This document shows positions 20,964 through 30,544 of a DNA stretch of 64,000 nt, one piece after another (within the stretch, counting starts at the first letter, position 1; the number at the start of each line of letters is the position of its first letter). This DNA is from a bacterium (GTDB taxonomy: Bacteria; Desulfobacterota; Binatia; DP-6). Location of the stretch: positions 62,001 through 126,000 of the forward strand of contig JAHCID010000006.1 in NCBI GenBank assembly GCA_026129405.1, in the 5' to 3' direction. Both the position numbers and the translations under genes were made by a program. The notes under the pieces are model-generated. The model had not been told where the DNA came from, made no database searches, and worked only from the letters and a program-made list of their open reading frames with translations.

Positions 20964-21836
20964 TTAACCGCGGCCCCCCGGCGTGTCAAGCACGACGGAC
21001 GCGGATCCGCCCACTTGCGGACCGGATTGGGTTCCCGCTTGCGGCGGCTCCGCCGGCGGCGCCGCCCCGCCCCGTCCCGTCAGGACGCGCCACAGCGAGG
21101 CGACCGGCGCCGACAGCGCGTACGTCGTGATGCCGAGGAAGAGCATCGGCTCGGGCTCGGCGATGGTCAGCATCGCGACGATGATGATGCCCAGCAGCAC
21201 CGGGAACGGGTGGCGGCGGTGGAGCTGTACCTCCTTGAAGGAGAAATAGCGGAACTCGCTCACCATGAGCGCCGCCACCGCGTAGATGACGATGAGCATC
21301 ATGACCCGCTTGTGCGCCGCCCCCTGCCCGCCCAGGTAGAAGTACATCAGCACGGTGGCAGCGATGACGTTCGCCGCCGCCGGAATCGGGAGGCCGAGGA
21401 AATGCCGCCGCTCGACGGTGCCGACCTGGACGTTGAAGCGGGCCAGGCGCAGCGCGCCGCAGGTGACGTAGAGCGTGGCCGCGAGCCACCCCCAGCGGCC
21501 CCAGGGTTTGAGCGCCCAGGTGTAGACGAGGATGCCCGGCGCGACGCCGAACGCGATCAGATCGGCGAGCGAGTCGTACTGCACGCCGAACGAGCTCGAC
21601 GAGCGCGTCAGACGCGCGATGCGGCCGTCGAGCACGTCGCACAGCTGGGCGACGAGGATCATGATCGCCGCCAGCCGGTAGTCGTGGTTCAGGGTCGCGA
21701 TGATCGAGTAGAAGCCCGAGAAGAGGCCGGCGGTCGTGATCAGGTTGGGAAGGAGGTAGACGCCCTTGCGCAGCGGCGGAATGCGTCGCCGCGCCCGTGG
21801 CGCCGCCTCGAGGCGCCCGAGACGGCGCACCCTCAC
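20964..21836 (-). CDS. pssA: CDP-diacylglycerol--serine O-phosphatidyltransferase
   Basis: 290 residues, multi-pass inner membrane. Transfers phosphatidyl from CDP-diacylglycerol to serine, giving phosphatidylserine. The CDP-alcohol phosphotransferase signature is complete: Asp67, Asp70-Gly71, Ala74-Arg75, Gly84, Asp88 and Asp92, with the exact family spacing. Several membrane helices follow. The C-terminal 50 residues are Gly/Pro-rich and unlike the family core. Start is GTG at 21836, overlapping the psd stop by 4 bases. The next gene, psd, acts on its product, and cdsA, which makes its substrate, is about 4 kb upstream on the same strand. Confidence 0.94.
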   Translation of the reverse strand: MRVRRLGRLEAAPRARRRIPPLRKGVYLLPNLITTAGLFSGFYSIIATLNHDYRLAAIMILVAQLCDVLDGRIARLTRSSSSFGVQYDSLADLIAFGVAPGILVYTWALKPWGRWGWLAATLYVTCGALRLARFNVQVGTVERRHFLGLPIPAAANVIAATVLMYFYLGGQGAAHKRVMMLIVIYAVAALMVSEFRYFSFKEVQLHRRHPFPVLLGIIIVAMLTIAEPEPMLFLGITTYALSAPVASLWRVLTGRGGAAPPAEPPQAGTQSGPQVGGSASVVLDTPGGRG

Positions 21837-22495
21837 GCCGCTCCCCGCGGCAGCTCCGCGATGACGGTGGCCCCGGCGACGACGCGATCGCCGCGTCCGA
21901 CGCGCGGGGTCACGTCGGGCGGTACGTACACGTCGACACGCGACCCGAACATGATCATGCCGTAGCGCTCGCCGCGGCGGAGCTGGTCGCCCGCCGTGCG
22001 GTGGCAGACGATGCGCCGGGCGACCGCGCCGGCGATCTGCACGACGAGGAAGCGCCGGCCGTGGCTGCGCAGCACCATCGCGGTACGCTCGTTGTCGACC
22101 GACGCCTTGTCGGCGAAGGCGGCGCGGAACCTTCCGTCGGTGTGCCGCACCTCCTCGACCGTACCGTCGAGCGGGGCCCGGTTCACGTGCACATCGAGCG
22201 GCGACATGAAGATGCTGATGCGGGTGGCCGGCGCCTTGAGGAACGTCTCCTCACGCATCGGCGTGACGTCGAGCACACGACCGTCGGCGGGCGAAACCAT
22301 GAGGGCGTCGTCCAGGGGCGGCTGGCGCTCGGGGTCGCGGAAGAACCACAGGCTGAAGCCGAGCGCCAGCACGAGCGGCAGCACCGCGATCGGATGGCCC
22401 GCGGCCGTGCCGACGGTCGCGACCAGGCCGAGCACTCCGGCCACGGTCGCGATCACCGGCACGCCCTCGCGGGCGAATGGGAGACGAGCAGGCAT
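21833..22495 (-). CDS. psd: Phosphatidylserine decarboxylase proenzyme
   Basis: 220 residues, the short form of the family. Makes phosphatidylethanolamine from phosphatidylserine. The FGSRVD motif holds the Gly184-Ser185 self-cleavage site, where Ser becomes the pyruvoyl group, placing the small alpha chain at the C-terminus. [20 protein letters not shown] and [11 protein letters not shown] are conserved. One or two N-terminal membrane helices (about 15-52). It overlaps pssA by 4 bases and follows ilvC by 33 bases. A two-gene phosphatidylethanolamine unit thus sits inside a branched-chain amino acid operon. Confidence 0.95.
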   Translation of the reverse strand: MPARLPFAREGVPVIATVAGVLGLVATVGTAAGHPIAVLPLVLALGFSLWFFRDPERQPPLDDALMVSPADGRVLDVTPMREETFLKAPATRISIFMSPLDVHVNRAPLDGTVEEVRHTDGRFRAAFADKASVDNERTAMVLRSHGRRFLVVQIAGAVARRIVCHRTAGDQLRRGERYGMIMFGSRVDVYVPPDVTPRVGRGDRVVAGATVIAELPRGAA

Positions 22496-22528
22496 GCGGG
22501 GCGTCGCCGGAACGCCGCGGCGTCCGGC

Positions 22529-23545
22529 TCAGTTACGGGAACGATCGACGAGGCGGTCGTGCTTCAGCCACGGCATCAGGCCCCGCAGCTTCTCGCCCAC
22601 CCCTTCGATCGGATGCTTCGACTGCTCCTGGCGCAGCTCGCGGAAGTGCGGCATGCCGCACCGGTACTCCGTGATCCACTCGTCCGCGAACTTGCCGGAC
22701 TGGATCTCGTCGAGGATCTGGCCCATGGCCTTGCGCGTCTCGTCGGTGACGATGCGCTTGCCGCGGGTCATGTCGCCGTACTCCGCCGTGTTGCTGATCG
22801 AGTAGCGCATGTTGGCGATGCCGCCCTCGTAGATGAGATCGACGATGAGCTTCACCTCGTGCAGGCACTCGAAGTAGGCCATCTCGGGTGAGTAGCCGCG
22901 GCTGACGAGCGTCTCGTAGCCGGCGCGGATGAGCTCGGTGAGCCCGCCGCACAGCACCGCCTGCTCGCCGAAGAGGTCCGTCTCGGTCTCTTCCTTGAAG
23001 GTGGTCTCGAGCGCCGCCGCGCGCGTGCCGCCGATGCCCTTCGCCCAGGCGAGCGCGATCTGCTTCGTGTCGCCGCTCGGATCCTGGTGGATGGCGATGA
23101 GGCACGGCACGCCGCGCCCCTTCTGGTACTCGCCGCGCACGAGATGCCCGGGCCCCTTCGGCGCGATCATGAGGACGTTGACGTCGGCCGGCGGCACGAT
23201 CTTCTTGAAGTGGATGTTGAAGCCGTGACCGAAGGCCAGGTACTTGCCGGCCTTCATCGCCGGCGCGATCTCCTTCTCGTAGATCTCGCCGCCCTGCTCG
23301 TCGGGAACGAGCATCATGACGATGTCGGCCTCCTGCGCAGCCGTGGCGGCATCGACCACCCGCAGCCCTTCGGCCTGGGCCTTCTTCACCGAGGCGCTGT
23401 CCGGACGCAGCCCGACGCGGACGTCGAGGCCGCTGTCACGCAGGTTGAGCGCGTGTGCGTGGCCCTGGCTGCCGTAACCGATGACGGCGATCTTCTTGCC
23501 CTGGAGCGGCTCGAGGCTGGCGTCCTGATCGTGGTAGATGTTCAT
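22529..23545 (-). CDS. ilvC: Ketol-acid reductoisomerase (NADP+), class I
   Basis: 338 residues, short class I enzyme. Isomerises and reduces acetolactate/acetohydroxybutyrate in valine, leucine and isoleucine synthesis. The Rossmann motif [17 protein letters not shown] (about residues 24-40), with Arg and Ser residues shortly after it, indicates NADPH use. The C-terminal knotted domain contains [11 protein letters not shown] and [17 protein letters not shown] metal and substrate segments. ATG at 23545 overlaps the ilvH stop (ATGA). No large subunit (ilvB) or ilvD is in the window. Confidence 0.97.
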   Translation of the reverse strand: MNIYHDQDASLEPLQGKKIAVIGYGSQGHAHALNLRDSGLDVRVGLRPDSASVKKAQAEGLRVVDAATAAQEADIVMMLVPDEQGGEIYEKEIAPAMKAGKYLAFGHGFNIHFKKIVPPADVNVLMIAPKGPGHLVRGEYQKGRGVPCLIAIHQDPSGDTKQIALAWAKGIGGTRAAALETTFKEETETDLFGEQAVLCGGLTELIRAGYETLVSRGYSPEMAYFECLHEVKLIVDLIYEGGIANMRYSISNTAEYGDMTRGKRIVTDETRKAMGQILDEIQSGKFADEWITEYRCGMPHFRELRQEQSKHPIEGVGEKLRGLMPWLKHDRLVDRSRN

Positions 23546-24069
23546 GCGGCGTGTTCCTTCTCCTTGCCGTCGACGGTGAAAACCTGCGAGCCGCGGAACG
23601 TCGCCACCCGTCCGGTGCGCACGATCTCGAGGATGCCGATCGGCCGTAGCAGCTCGATCAGCGCGTCGATCTTGTCTTCGGTTCCGGTGGCTTCGACGAC
23701 GTAGGACGTGCCGGCCACGTCGACGATCTTCCCGCGGAAGATCTCGACGATGGAGGCCACCTCGCCGCGCGTCGTGTCGTCGACCCGGACCTTGATGAGC
23801 ACGAGCTCGCGCTCGACGTGGGGCTGGGGCGTGAAGTCGACCACCTTGATGACGCTGATGAGCTTGTTCAGCTGCTTCTCGATCTGCTCGAGGACCTGCG
23901 CGTCGCCACGCGTGACGAGCGTGATGCGGGAGACGGTCGGATCCATCGTCTCGCCCACGGAGAGGCTCTCGATGTTGTAGCCGCGCCCACTGAACATCCC
24001 GGCGACGCGCGCCAGGACGCCGAACTCGTTCTCGACCAGGATGGAGATGGTGTGACGCACGGGAGCCAT
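23542..24069 (-). CDS. ilvH: Acetolactate synthase small (regulatory) subunit
   Basis: 175 residues. Regulatory subunit that confers valine feedback inhibition and raises activity of the catalytic subunit. The N-terminal ACT domain [19 protein letters not shown], with [11 protein letters not shown], is the valine-binding region. The C-terminal domain contains FRGKIVDV and the [19 protein letters not shown] block. ATG at 24069 overlaps the stop of the DUF465 gene by one base. The catalytic subunit normally encoded just upstream is absent here; a DUF465 gene takes its place. Confidence 0.96.
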   Translation of the reverse strand: MAPVRHTISILVENEFGVLARVAGMFSGRGYNIESLSVGETMDPTVSRITLVTRGDAQVLEQIEKQLNKLISVIKVVDFTPQPHVERELVLIKVRVDDTTRGEVASIVEIFRGKIVDVAGTSYVVEATGTEDKIDALIELLRPIGILEIVRTGRVATFRGSQVFTVDGKEKEHAA

Positions 24070-24293
24070 CAATGGGCGCGGTGGCGGGCGAGGATCTCCA
24101 TGATCTTGTCCTTGCCCTGGAGCTTCCGCTTCTGGAGGCGCTTCTTCTCCACCTCCTCCTCCGGCGTCAGGTACATCTTCGACTGGAGCGATCCCAGCTG
24201 GCGTTCGAGGAGGGCGTGCTCCTCGTAGTAGCGGCGCAACTCCGGCTCCCGGTCCAGGAGGGTCGAGATCAGCTCCTCGTCGCGTTTTTCCAT
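24069..24293 (-). CDS. DUF465/YdcH family small protein
   Basis: 74 residues, cytoplasmic, almost entirely alpha-helical and charged: a helical hairpin with many Glu, Lys and Arg and the core [15 protein letters not shown] (about residues 50-64). This matches the YdcH-like family, whose function is unknown. A GGGAG Shine-Dalgarno precedes the ATG at 24293. The stop overlaps the ilvH start, so the two are coupled. A promoter with a perfect TTGACA box lies about 60 bases upstream, so this is probably the first gene of the ilvH-ilvC-psd-pssA unit. Confidence 0.85.
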   Translation of the reverse strand: MEKRDEELISTLLDREPELRRYYEEHALLERQLGSLQSKMYLTPEEEVEKKRLQKRKLQGKDKIMEILARHRAH

Positions 24294-24327
24294 GCTCCAC
24301 TCCCTCGAGATCGGGCGTTCGGCGACG

Positions 24328-24354
24328 GTATTACGCGCCAAAAGGGGTTGTCAA
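24328..24354 (-). promoter_or_regulatory. Candidate promoter of the ydcH-ilvH-ilvC-psd-pssA unit
   Basis: On the minus strand TTGACA (24354-24349) is a perfect -35 hexamer, and its internal TGA is the tsaB stop codon. TAATAC (24333-24328) is the best -10 but the spacer is only 15 bases; ATACCG gives 17. The gap to the ydcH start is then about 35 bases. Confidence 0.45.
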
Positions 24355-25037
24355 CGCGATGCACCGTGCGGCAGCTGCGCGTCGGGAGGACGCACGTACG
24401 TGGGCTCGAGCGTTCCCGGTTCGGCCCGCTCCCCGCGCGCGAGACGTCGCGCTCCGAGCCGCGCGACGATGCCGCCCGACGGCTCGGACGCGTCCGCCGG
24501 CAGCACGGCGGCGGCGCGCGGCGCCAGCGCGTCGGCGTAGGCGGCGCCCGCATCGCCGACCACGACGGCTCCCACCGGCAGCCGCGCGGCGAGGTCGTCG
24601 GGTGTCGCGGTGAAGTCGTCCCCCAGCCGGATCAGATCCCCGCCTTCGCCGACGCGGAACAGCGCCGCCCAGCACTCCCGCCGGCGCGCATCGAGCGCCG
24701 CGCACACGGTCGCCCCGGCCGGCGCCCCGGCGACGTGCGCCAGCGCCTCCAGCGTCGGCACCGCCACCAGCGCGAGCCCGCGGGCATAGCAGAGCCCCTT
24801 GGCGAGACCGAGGCCGATGCGCAGGCCGGTGAACGAGCCCGGGCCGATCGACACCGCCACGGCGTCGACGTCAGCCAGCTCGAGGCCGGCCTGCGCAAGC
24901 ACCTCGTCGATCAGGGCCGGCACCATGCGCACGTGCGAAGCCGCGGCGCGGCGCGACGCCGCCGCCAGAACGGTGTCGTCGCGTGCGACACCGACGGCGG
25001 CCGTCCAAGTCGCGGTATCGAGCCCGAGAACGACCAG
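24351..25037 (-). CDS. tsaB: tRNA threonylcarbamoyladenosine biosynthesis protein TsaB, apparent CTG start
   Basis: 228 residues. Partner of TsaD in forming the t6A37 modification of ANN-decoding tRNAs; ASKHA-fold pseudo-peptidase. GLDTATWTAAVGVARDD begins the protein, and the VSIGPGSFTGLRIGLGLAKGL block (about residues 66-86) is the TsaB/TsaD signature. The family N-terminus begins with the codons from 25037 (Leu-Val-Val-Leu-Gly-Leu-Asp-Thr-Ala), but no ATG, GTG or TTG is available: an in-frame TGA lies two codons before a CTG at 25037. A start at the GTG at 24932 would delete the first beta strands. CTG is therefore proposed, coupled to the rseP stop 3 bases upstream. Confidence 0.85.
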   Translation of the reverse strand: MVVLGLDTATWTAAVGVARDDTVLAAASRRAAASHVRMVPALIDEVLAQAGLELADVDAVAVSIGPGSFTGLRIGLGLAKGLCYARGLALVAVPTLEALAHVAGAPAGATVCAALDARRRECWAALFRVGEGGDLIRLGDDFTATPDDLAARLPVGAVVVGDAGAAYADALAPRAAAVLPADASEPSGGIVARLGARRLARGERAEPGTLEPTYVRPPDAQLPHGASR

Positions 25038-25040
25038 GGC

Positions 25041-26123
25041 TCAGCCCTGCACCAGCCGGTGGATGTCGTTGTAGAACACGAACACCATCAGGCTGAGGAG
25101 CAGCAGCAGACCGACCTGCTGCGCGATCTCGCGATGCCGGGGCCGCAGCGGGCGCCCCATCGCCGTCTCGACGCCGAGCAACGCCAGATGCCCGCCGTCG
25201 AGCACCGGCACCGGAAGCAGGTTGAGCACGCCCAGGTTGATCGACAGGAACGCGAGCATACTGAGGAAGTACTTGAGACCGGCGCGCGCCTGCTGGCCTG
25301 CCGCGCGTGCGATCGCGATCGGCCCGCCGAGCTCGCGCAGGGGGACGCGACCCTGGACCATCAGTACGAGGCCCTGGAGCACGACCCAGGACGCCATCAC
25401 CGTCTGCTGCCCCGCCATGGACACCGCCTCGGCCGGGCCTACCGCCTTCCAGTCGTGCGAGCCCTCGATGCCGATGAGCCAGCTCTTCCCCGTCTCCTCG
25501 CCGAAGAGGTTGCGCGTCTCGCGCAGCGCCGGCGTGACGGTGATGGCCATCGGCGTCCCGTCGCGATCGACGTCGAGCGTCAGCGTCTTGCCGTCGGACT
25601 CACGCACGCGCGTGGCGAGCGCGTCCCAGGTCTCGACGGACGTGCCGTCGATCTTCGTGACACGGTCGCCGACCGCGAGGCCGGCTTGCTCGGCAGGCGT
25701 CCCCTGCCCGACCCCGCCGATGCGTGGCTCCGTGGACGGGATCTCGGCGCCGACGGCCGCGAACAGGACCGTGTAGACGAGGAACGCGAACAGGAAGTTC
25801 ATGGCCGGGCCGGCGATGACGATCGCCGCGCGCCGCCACGGCTTCTGGTTCCCGAAGGCGCGCTCCGGCTCCGTCACCGGCTCGCCGTCCTCGTCCTCGC
25901 CCAGCATCTTCACGTAGCCGCCGAGCGGAACGGCGGACAGCGCGTACTCCGTCTCGCCGCGCTGGCGGCGCCACAGGATCGGCCCGAAGCCGATCGAGAA
26001 GCGCAGGACCTTCACGCCGAGACGCTTCGCCACGCCGAAGTGGCCGAGCTCGTGCACGAACACGAGCACCCCGAGCGCGACGACGAACGCGACGACGGTG
26101 ACGACGGGTGCGGGAAGCTCCAT
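25041..26123 (-). CDS. rseP: RIP metalloprotease RseP (site-2 protease)
   Basis: 360 residues, inner membrane. Cleaves membrane-embedded anti-sigma factors or signal-peptide remnants. The zinc site HELGH is at residues 24-28 in the first membrane helix, and the third ligand lies in VPVLDGGHLALLG near residue 295. A single PDZ domain lies between (about 125-205), whereas E. coli RseP has two. Membrane helices occur near 10-30, 95-115, 285-305 and 330-355. ATG at 26123. It is 12 bases downstream of cdsA. dxr, often found between cdsA and rseP, is absent. Confidence 0.95.
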   Translation of the reverse strand: MELPAPVVTVVAFVVALGVLVFVHELGHFGVAKRLGVKVLRFSIGFGPILWRRQRGETEYALSAVPLGGYVKMLGEDEDGEPVTEPERAFGNQKPWRRAAIVIAGPAMNFLFAFLVYTVLFAAVGAEIPSTEPRIGGVGQGTPAEQAGLAVGDRVTKIDGTSVETWDALATRVRESDGKTLTLDVDRDGTPMAITVTPALRETRNLFGEETGKSWLIGIEGSHDWKAVGPAEAVSMAGQQTVMASWVVLQGLVLMVQGRVPLRELGGPIAIARAAGQQARAGLKYFLSMLAFLSINLGVLNLLPVPVLDGGHLALLGVETAMGRPLRPRHREIAQQVGLLLLLSLMVFVFYNDIHRLVQG

Positions 26124-26135
26124 GCGCCGGAAACC

Positions 26136-26936
26136 TCAGCCGCGCGCGACCACGGCCGCGTAGTAGTAGGCGAAGACGAACGGGAACAGCAGGCTGTCCA
26201 GACGGTCCAGGATGCCACCGTGCCCCGGGATAATCCACCCCGAGTCCTTGGCCCCGAACGCACGCTTGAGCGCGGACTCGCAGAGGTCGCCGAACTGCGC
26301 GAGCAGCCCGATGCCGAGCGCGAACCCGATCGTCGGCCCCAGGGCCATGCGATCGAAGAACATCGCGCGGCAGAAGAGCGCGATCACGATCGCCCCCGCC
26401 ACCGCCCCGAGCGCGCCTTCGACCGTCTTGCTGGGACTGATCGCCGGCGCGAGCTTGCGCCTGCCGAAGTACCGTCCGGCAAAGTAGCCGCCCGAGTCCG
26501 AGCCCATCGCCGTGTAGACGGTGAAGAGCACCCAGCGCCATCCCTCCGGTTCCTGGCGCAGCAGGATCATGTGGGGGACGAAGAAGCCGACGTAGAGCAC
26601 CCCGAGGACGATCAGCCCGAGCGCTTCGACCGAGCGGCGCATGTCCGCGTGACGCACGAGCGGCAGCGCGAGGCCGCCGATCACCGTCACCGAGAGCGCC
26701 CCGCCGACCCACGCCAGCTGCCCGGTGAGGACCGTGGCGGCGATGAGGAGTCCTAGGCCGACGCCGACCGCCACCATCGGCGAGTCGTCGGGGAACGCCA
26801 TCGTGAAGTACTCGTACAGGGCGACCGCGGCGACGGAGACGATGAAGCCGTTGAACAGCGGCGTCCAGAGGTACTGGATGATCAGCCACAGCGCCGGCAG
26901 GGCGACCGCGGCCGTCGCGAGACGGGTCCGCAGCAT
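26136..26936 (-). CDS. cdsA: Phosphatidate cytidylyltransferase
   Basis: 266 residues with about seven membrane helices. Makes CDP-diacylglycerol from phosphatidate and CTP, the precursor for PssA encoded further along the strand. The C-terminal signature is clear: SPSKTVEGALG (about residues 170-180) and DSGWIIPGHGGILDRLDSLLF (split as DSGWIIPGHGG and ILDRLDSLLF, about 233-253). ATG at 26936. It follows uppS by 36 bases in the widely conserved frr-uppS-cdsA-rseP order. Confidence 0.95.
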   Translation of the reverse strand: MLRTRLATAAVALPALWLIIQYLWTPLFNGFIVSVAAVALYEYFTMAFPDDSPMVAVGVGLGLLIAATVLTGQLAWVGGALSVTVIGGLALPLVRHADMRRSVEALGLIVLGVLYVGFFVPHMILLRQEPEGWRWVLFTVYTAMGSDSGGYFAGRYFGRRKLAPAISPSKTVEGALGAVAGAIVIALFCRAMFFDRMALGPTIGFALGIGLLAQFGDLCESALKRAFGAKDSGWIIPGHGGILDRLDSLLFPFVFAYYYAAVVARG

Positions 26937-26972
26937 GACTCGGGGGCGGCGCGACCGTCGGACGTCGCGCGC

Positions 26973-27725
26973 TCAGACCGCGCGCCGCCGCTCCTGCTCC
27001 GCCTGCGCCTGGGTGCGGCCGAAACGCCGCTGGCGCTGCTGGTAGAGCGCGAGCGTCTGGAGATAGTCGCGCTCGCGGAAGTCCGGCCACAGCGTGTCGG
27101 TGACCACGATCTCGGTGTAGGCCAGCTGCCAGAGGAAGAAGTTGCTGATCCGCATCTCGCCGCTGGTGCGGATCAGCAGGTCGGGGTCCGGGATGTCGCG
27201 AGTGCCGAGCGCCTCGGAGAACATGCCCTCGCTGATCTGGCTGGGACGCAGCTCGCCGCGCTGCACGCGCCGCGCGATCGCCCGCGTCGCCCGCACGATC
27301 TCCTCGCGGCCGCCGTAGCTGACCGCGAGAATGACCGTCATGCCCGTGTTGTGACGCGTCGCCTCGATGCTGGCCCGCAGCGCCTCGCGTACCGCCGGCG
27401 GCAAGCGTCGCAGGCTGCCGACGGCGAGGAGCCGGATCTGGTGCTTCATCATCTTCCCCAGCTCGCTCGCGAGGTACTTGCGGAGAAGCGTCATGAGGCC
27501 GTCGACCTCACGCGGCGGCCGGTGCCAATTCTCGGTGGAGAAGGCGAACAGCGAGAGATAGCGAATGCCGAGCTGGCGACTCTGCTCGACGATCGCACGG
27601 ACGGAGTCCTTGCCGACGCGATGGCCGTGGAGACGGGACAGGCCACGCTGTTCCGCCCATCGGCCGTTGCCGTCCATGATCACCGCGACGTGGCGCGGCA
27701 GTCGCGTGAGATCAAGCTCCACCAT
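26973..27725 (-). CDS. uppS: Isoprenyl (undecaprenyl) diphosphate synthase
   Basis: About 250 residues. Cis-prenyltransferase that makes the lipid carrier for peptidoglycan and polysaccharide synthesis. HVAVIMDGNGRWA contains the diphosphate-binding Asp; SLFAFSTENWHRP, the late DPDLLIRTSGEMRISNFFLW region and WPDF are signature blocks. Two starts are possible: ATG at 27725, used here, or GTG at 27734, which would overlap the frr stop by 4 bases in the manner common in this genome and add three residues. Confidence 0.95.
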   Translation of the reverse strand: MVELDLTRLPRHVAVIMDGNGRWAEQRGLSRLHGHRVGKDSVRAIVEQSRQLGIRYLSLFAFSTENWHRPPREVDGLMTLLRKYLASELGKMMKHQIRLLAVGSLRRLPPAVREALRASIEATRHNTGMTVILAVSYGGREEIVRATRAIARRVQRGELRPSQISEGMFSEALGTRDIPDPDLLIRTSGEMRISNFFLWQLAYTEIVVTDTLWPDFRERDYLQTLALYQQRQRRFGRTQAQAEQERRRAV

Positions 27726-27730
27726 CTCGC

Positions 27731-28288
27731 TCACACCGCCATGATCTCTTTTTCTTTCGCCTTGAGAATCTCCTCGAGGCGATCGATCGAATCCTTGGTG
27801 ACGCCTTCGATCTTCTCGGCCGCGTGCCGCCGGTCGTCCTCGGTGATCGACTTGTCCTTCTCGAGCTCCTTCAGCATCTCGAGCGCGTCGCGACGATGGC
27901 TGCGGACGGAGACGCGGAAGTCCTCGGCCAGCTTGCGGACGTGCTTCACGAGATCCTTGCGGCGCTCCTCGGTGAGGCTCGGGATCGGGACGCGGATCAG
28001 CTTGCCGTCGTTGACCGGGTTGAGCCCGAGGTTCGAGCCATGGATGGCCTTCTCGATCGCGCCGATGGCGCCTTTGTCGAACGGCTGGACGACGAGGAGC
28101 GTGGCCTCGGGCGCCGAGAGCGTCGCCACCTGGTTGAGCGGCATGCGCGTGCCGTAGTGCTCGACCAGGAGGCCATCGAGCAGCGCGGTCGACGCGCGGC
28201 CGGTGCGGACGTGCGACAGCTCCTTCTTGAAGGCCGCGAACGTCTTCTCCATGTCCTGCCGGCAGGACGCGATGACGTCGTCGGTCAT
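27731..28288 (-). CDS. frr: Ribosome recycling factor
   Basis: 185 residues, exact family length. With EF-G it splits post-termination ribosomes. [13 protein letters not shown], the [17 protein letters not shown] hinge-proximal region, and the long C-terminal helices with [15 protein letters not shown] are recognisable. ATG at 28288 overlaps the pyrH stop (ATGA) and uppS starts at or beside its own stop. Confidence 0.97.
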   Translation of the reverse strand: MTDDVIASCRQDMEKTFAAFKKELSHVRTGRASTALLDGLLVEHYGTRMPLNQVATLSAPEATLLVVQPFDKGAIGAIEKAIHGSNLGLNPVNDGKLIRVPIPSLTEERRKDLVKHVRKLAEDFRVSVRSHRRDALEMLKELEKDKSITEDDRRHAAEKIEGVTKDSIDRLEEILKAKEKEIMAV

Positions 28289-29052
28289 GAGCGGCCTCCC
28301 CCATGGACCAGCGTGCCGATACGGTCGCCCGAGACGGCGCGCTGGATGTTGCCCGGCTCCATCATGTTGAACACGAGGATCGGCAGGGCGTTGTCCATGC
28401 ACAGCGAGATCGCCGTCGAGTCCATGACCGCAAGGCCGCGATTGAGCACGTCGATGTAGGTGAGGGACTCGAAGCGCTGCGCCGTCGGAACCTTCTCGGG
28501 ATCGGCGTCGTAGACGCCGTCGACGCGCGTCGCCTTGAAGATCACTTCGGCGCCGATCTCCATCGCGCGCAGGCTGGCGGCCGTATCGGTGGTGAAGAAC
28601 GGGTTGCCCGTCCCGGCGGCGAAGATGACGACGCGTCCCTTCTCGAGATGCCGCGTGGCGCGGCGCCGGATGTACGGCTCCGCGATCTGCTGCATGTCGA
28701 TCGCCGACAGCACGCGCGTCGGCACGCCGAGCTTCTCGAGCGCGTCTTGCAGGGCCAAGGCGTTGATCACCGTGGCCAGCATCCCCATGTAGTCGCCGGT
28801 CGCGCGATCGACGCCGCGCGCGCTCGCGGCGATCCCGCGGAAGATGTTGCCGCCGCCGATGACGAGCGCGAGCTCGCAACCCGCGGCGTGGACGTCACGC
28901 AGCTCGGCCGAGAAACGGCCGAGCACGGTCGGGTCGATGCCGTAGCCAGCGGTGCCCGCGAGGGCCTCCCCGCTGATCTTCAAGAGAACGCGGCGGTACC
29001 TTCCCTGGCCGGCGCTCTCTGCCGTCGGCTCAGGCTCCGGCCTCGCCTCCAG
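28285..29052 (-). CDS. pyrH: Uridylate kinase, apparent CTG start inside tsf
   Basis: UMP kinase of the amino-acid-kinase fold, about 255 residues. [11 protein letters not shown], the nucleotide loop [30 protein letters not shown] and [14 protein letters not shown] are all present. No ATG, GTG or TTG lies where the protein should begin (before [12 protein letters not shown]). A CTG at 29052 has an AAGGAG Shine-Dalgarno at a 7-base spacing and gives a 21-residue leader before the first strand, overlapping the end of tsf by 23 bases. A GTG at about 29091 is the alternative. A TTG within VLLK would remove the first strand. Confidence 0.92.
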   Translation of the reverse strand: MEARPEPEPTAESAGQGRYRRVLLKISGEALAGTAGYGIDPTVLGRFSAELRDVHAAGCELALVIGGGNIFRGIAASARGVDRATGDYMGMLATVINALALQDALEKLGVPTRVLSAIDMQQIAEPYIRRRATRHLEKGRVVIFAAGTGNPFFTTDTAASLRAMEIGAEVIFKATRVDGVYDADPEKVPTAQRFESLTYIDVLNRGLAVMDSTAISLCMDNALPILVFNMMEPGNIQRAVSGDRIGTLVHGGGRS

Positions 29053-29676
29053 GGGCGCTCTCCTTCTCGGTCTGCTCCGCACCCCGCTCGAGTCCCTCGC
29101 CGAGCTGGAAGCGTGCGAACCGCCGAATGCTGATGTTCTCACCGAGGCGGGCGACCGCCTCCTGCACGACGTCCTGCACCGAGCGGTCGCCCTGCTTGAT
29201 GTAGGGCTGCTCGAGGAGGCAGGCATCCTTGTAGAAGCGATCGAGCTGGCCGGTCACGATACGCTCGATCACCTGCGCCGGCTTGCCGCTCTGCTCGGCC
29301 TGCTTGCGGTAGATCGCGCGCTCGTTCTCGATCTCGGCCTCCGGCACCTCCTCGCGGCGCACGAAGCGCGGGCTCGCCGCGGCAACCTGCATCGCGAGCT
29401 CGCGCAGCAGCTGCTGGAACTCGTCCGTCTTCGCGACGAAGTCGGTCTCGCAGTTGAGCTCGAGCAGAACGCCGATCTTGCCGCCGGGGTGGATGTAGGT
29501 TCCGACCGCGCCCTCCGAGGCGACGCGGCCCGAGCGCTTCGCCGCCTTCGCCAGTCCGCGCTCGCGCAGCAGCCGCAGCGCCTTCTCGACGTCGCCCTCG
29601 GCCTCGCCGAGCGCCTTCTGACAGTCGAGGAGGCCCGCGCCGGTCTTCTCGCGCAGCTCCTTCACCAGGGAGAGGC

Positions 29677-29680
<4 letters not shown>
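29030..29680 (-). CDS. tsf: Elongation factor Ts
   Basis: 216 residues, short form. Guanine-nucleotide exchange factor for EF-Tu. [20 protein letters not shown] is the N-terminal UBA-like domain, and [16 protein letters not shown] (about residues 73-88) with the TDFV core is the EF-Tu contact. The second core subdomain is reduced relative to E. coli, as in many bacteria. The ATG at 29680 overlaps the rpsB stop by 4 bases; the 3' end overlaps the proposed pyrH start. Confidence 0.96.
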
Positions 29681-30456
<776 letters not shown>

Positions 30457-30544
30457 ACGCGCTCCGGGGGACGGCCCTCCTTCCAAGCGTAACTGGCGAA
30501 ATGTTGGCCTGTAGCAGAAACCGCGCGGCCGGCGCAACGTACGG

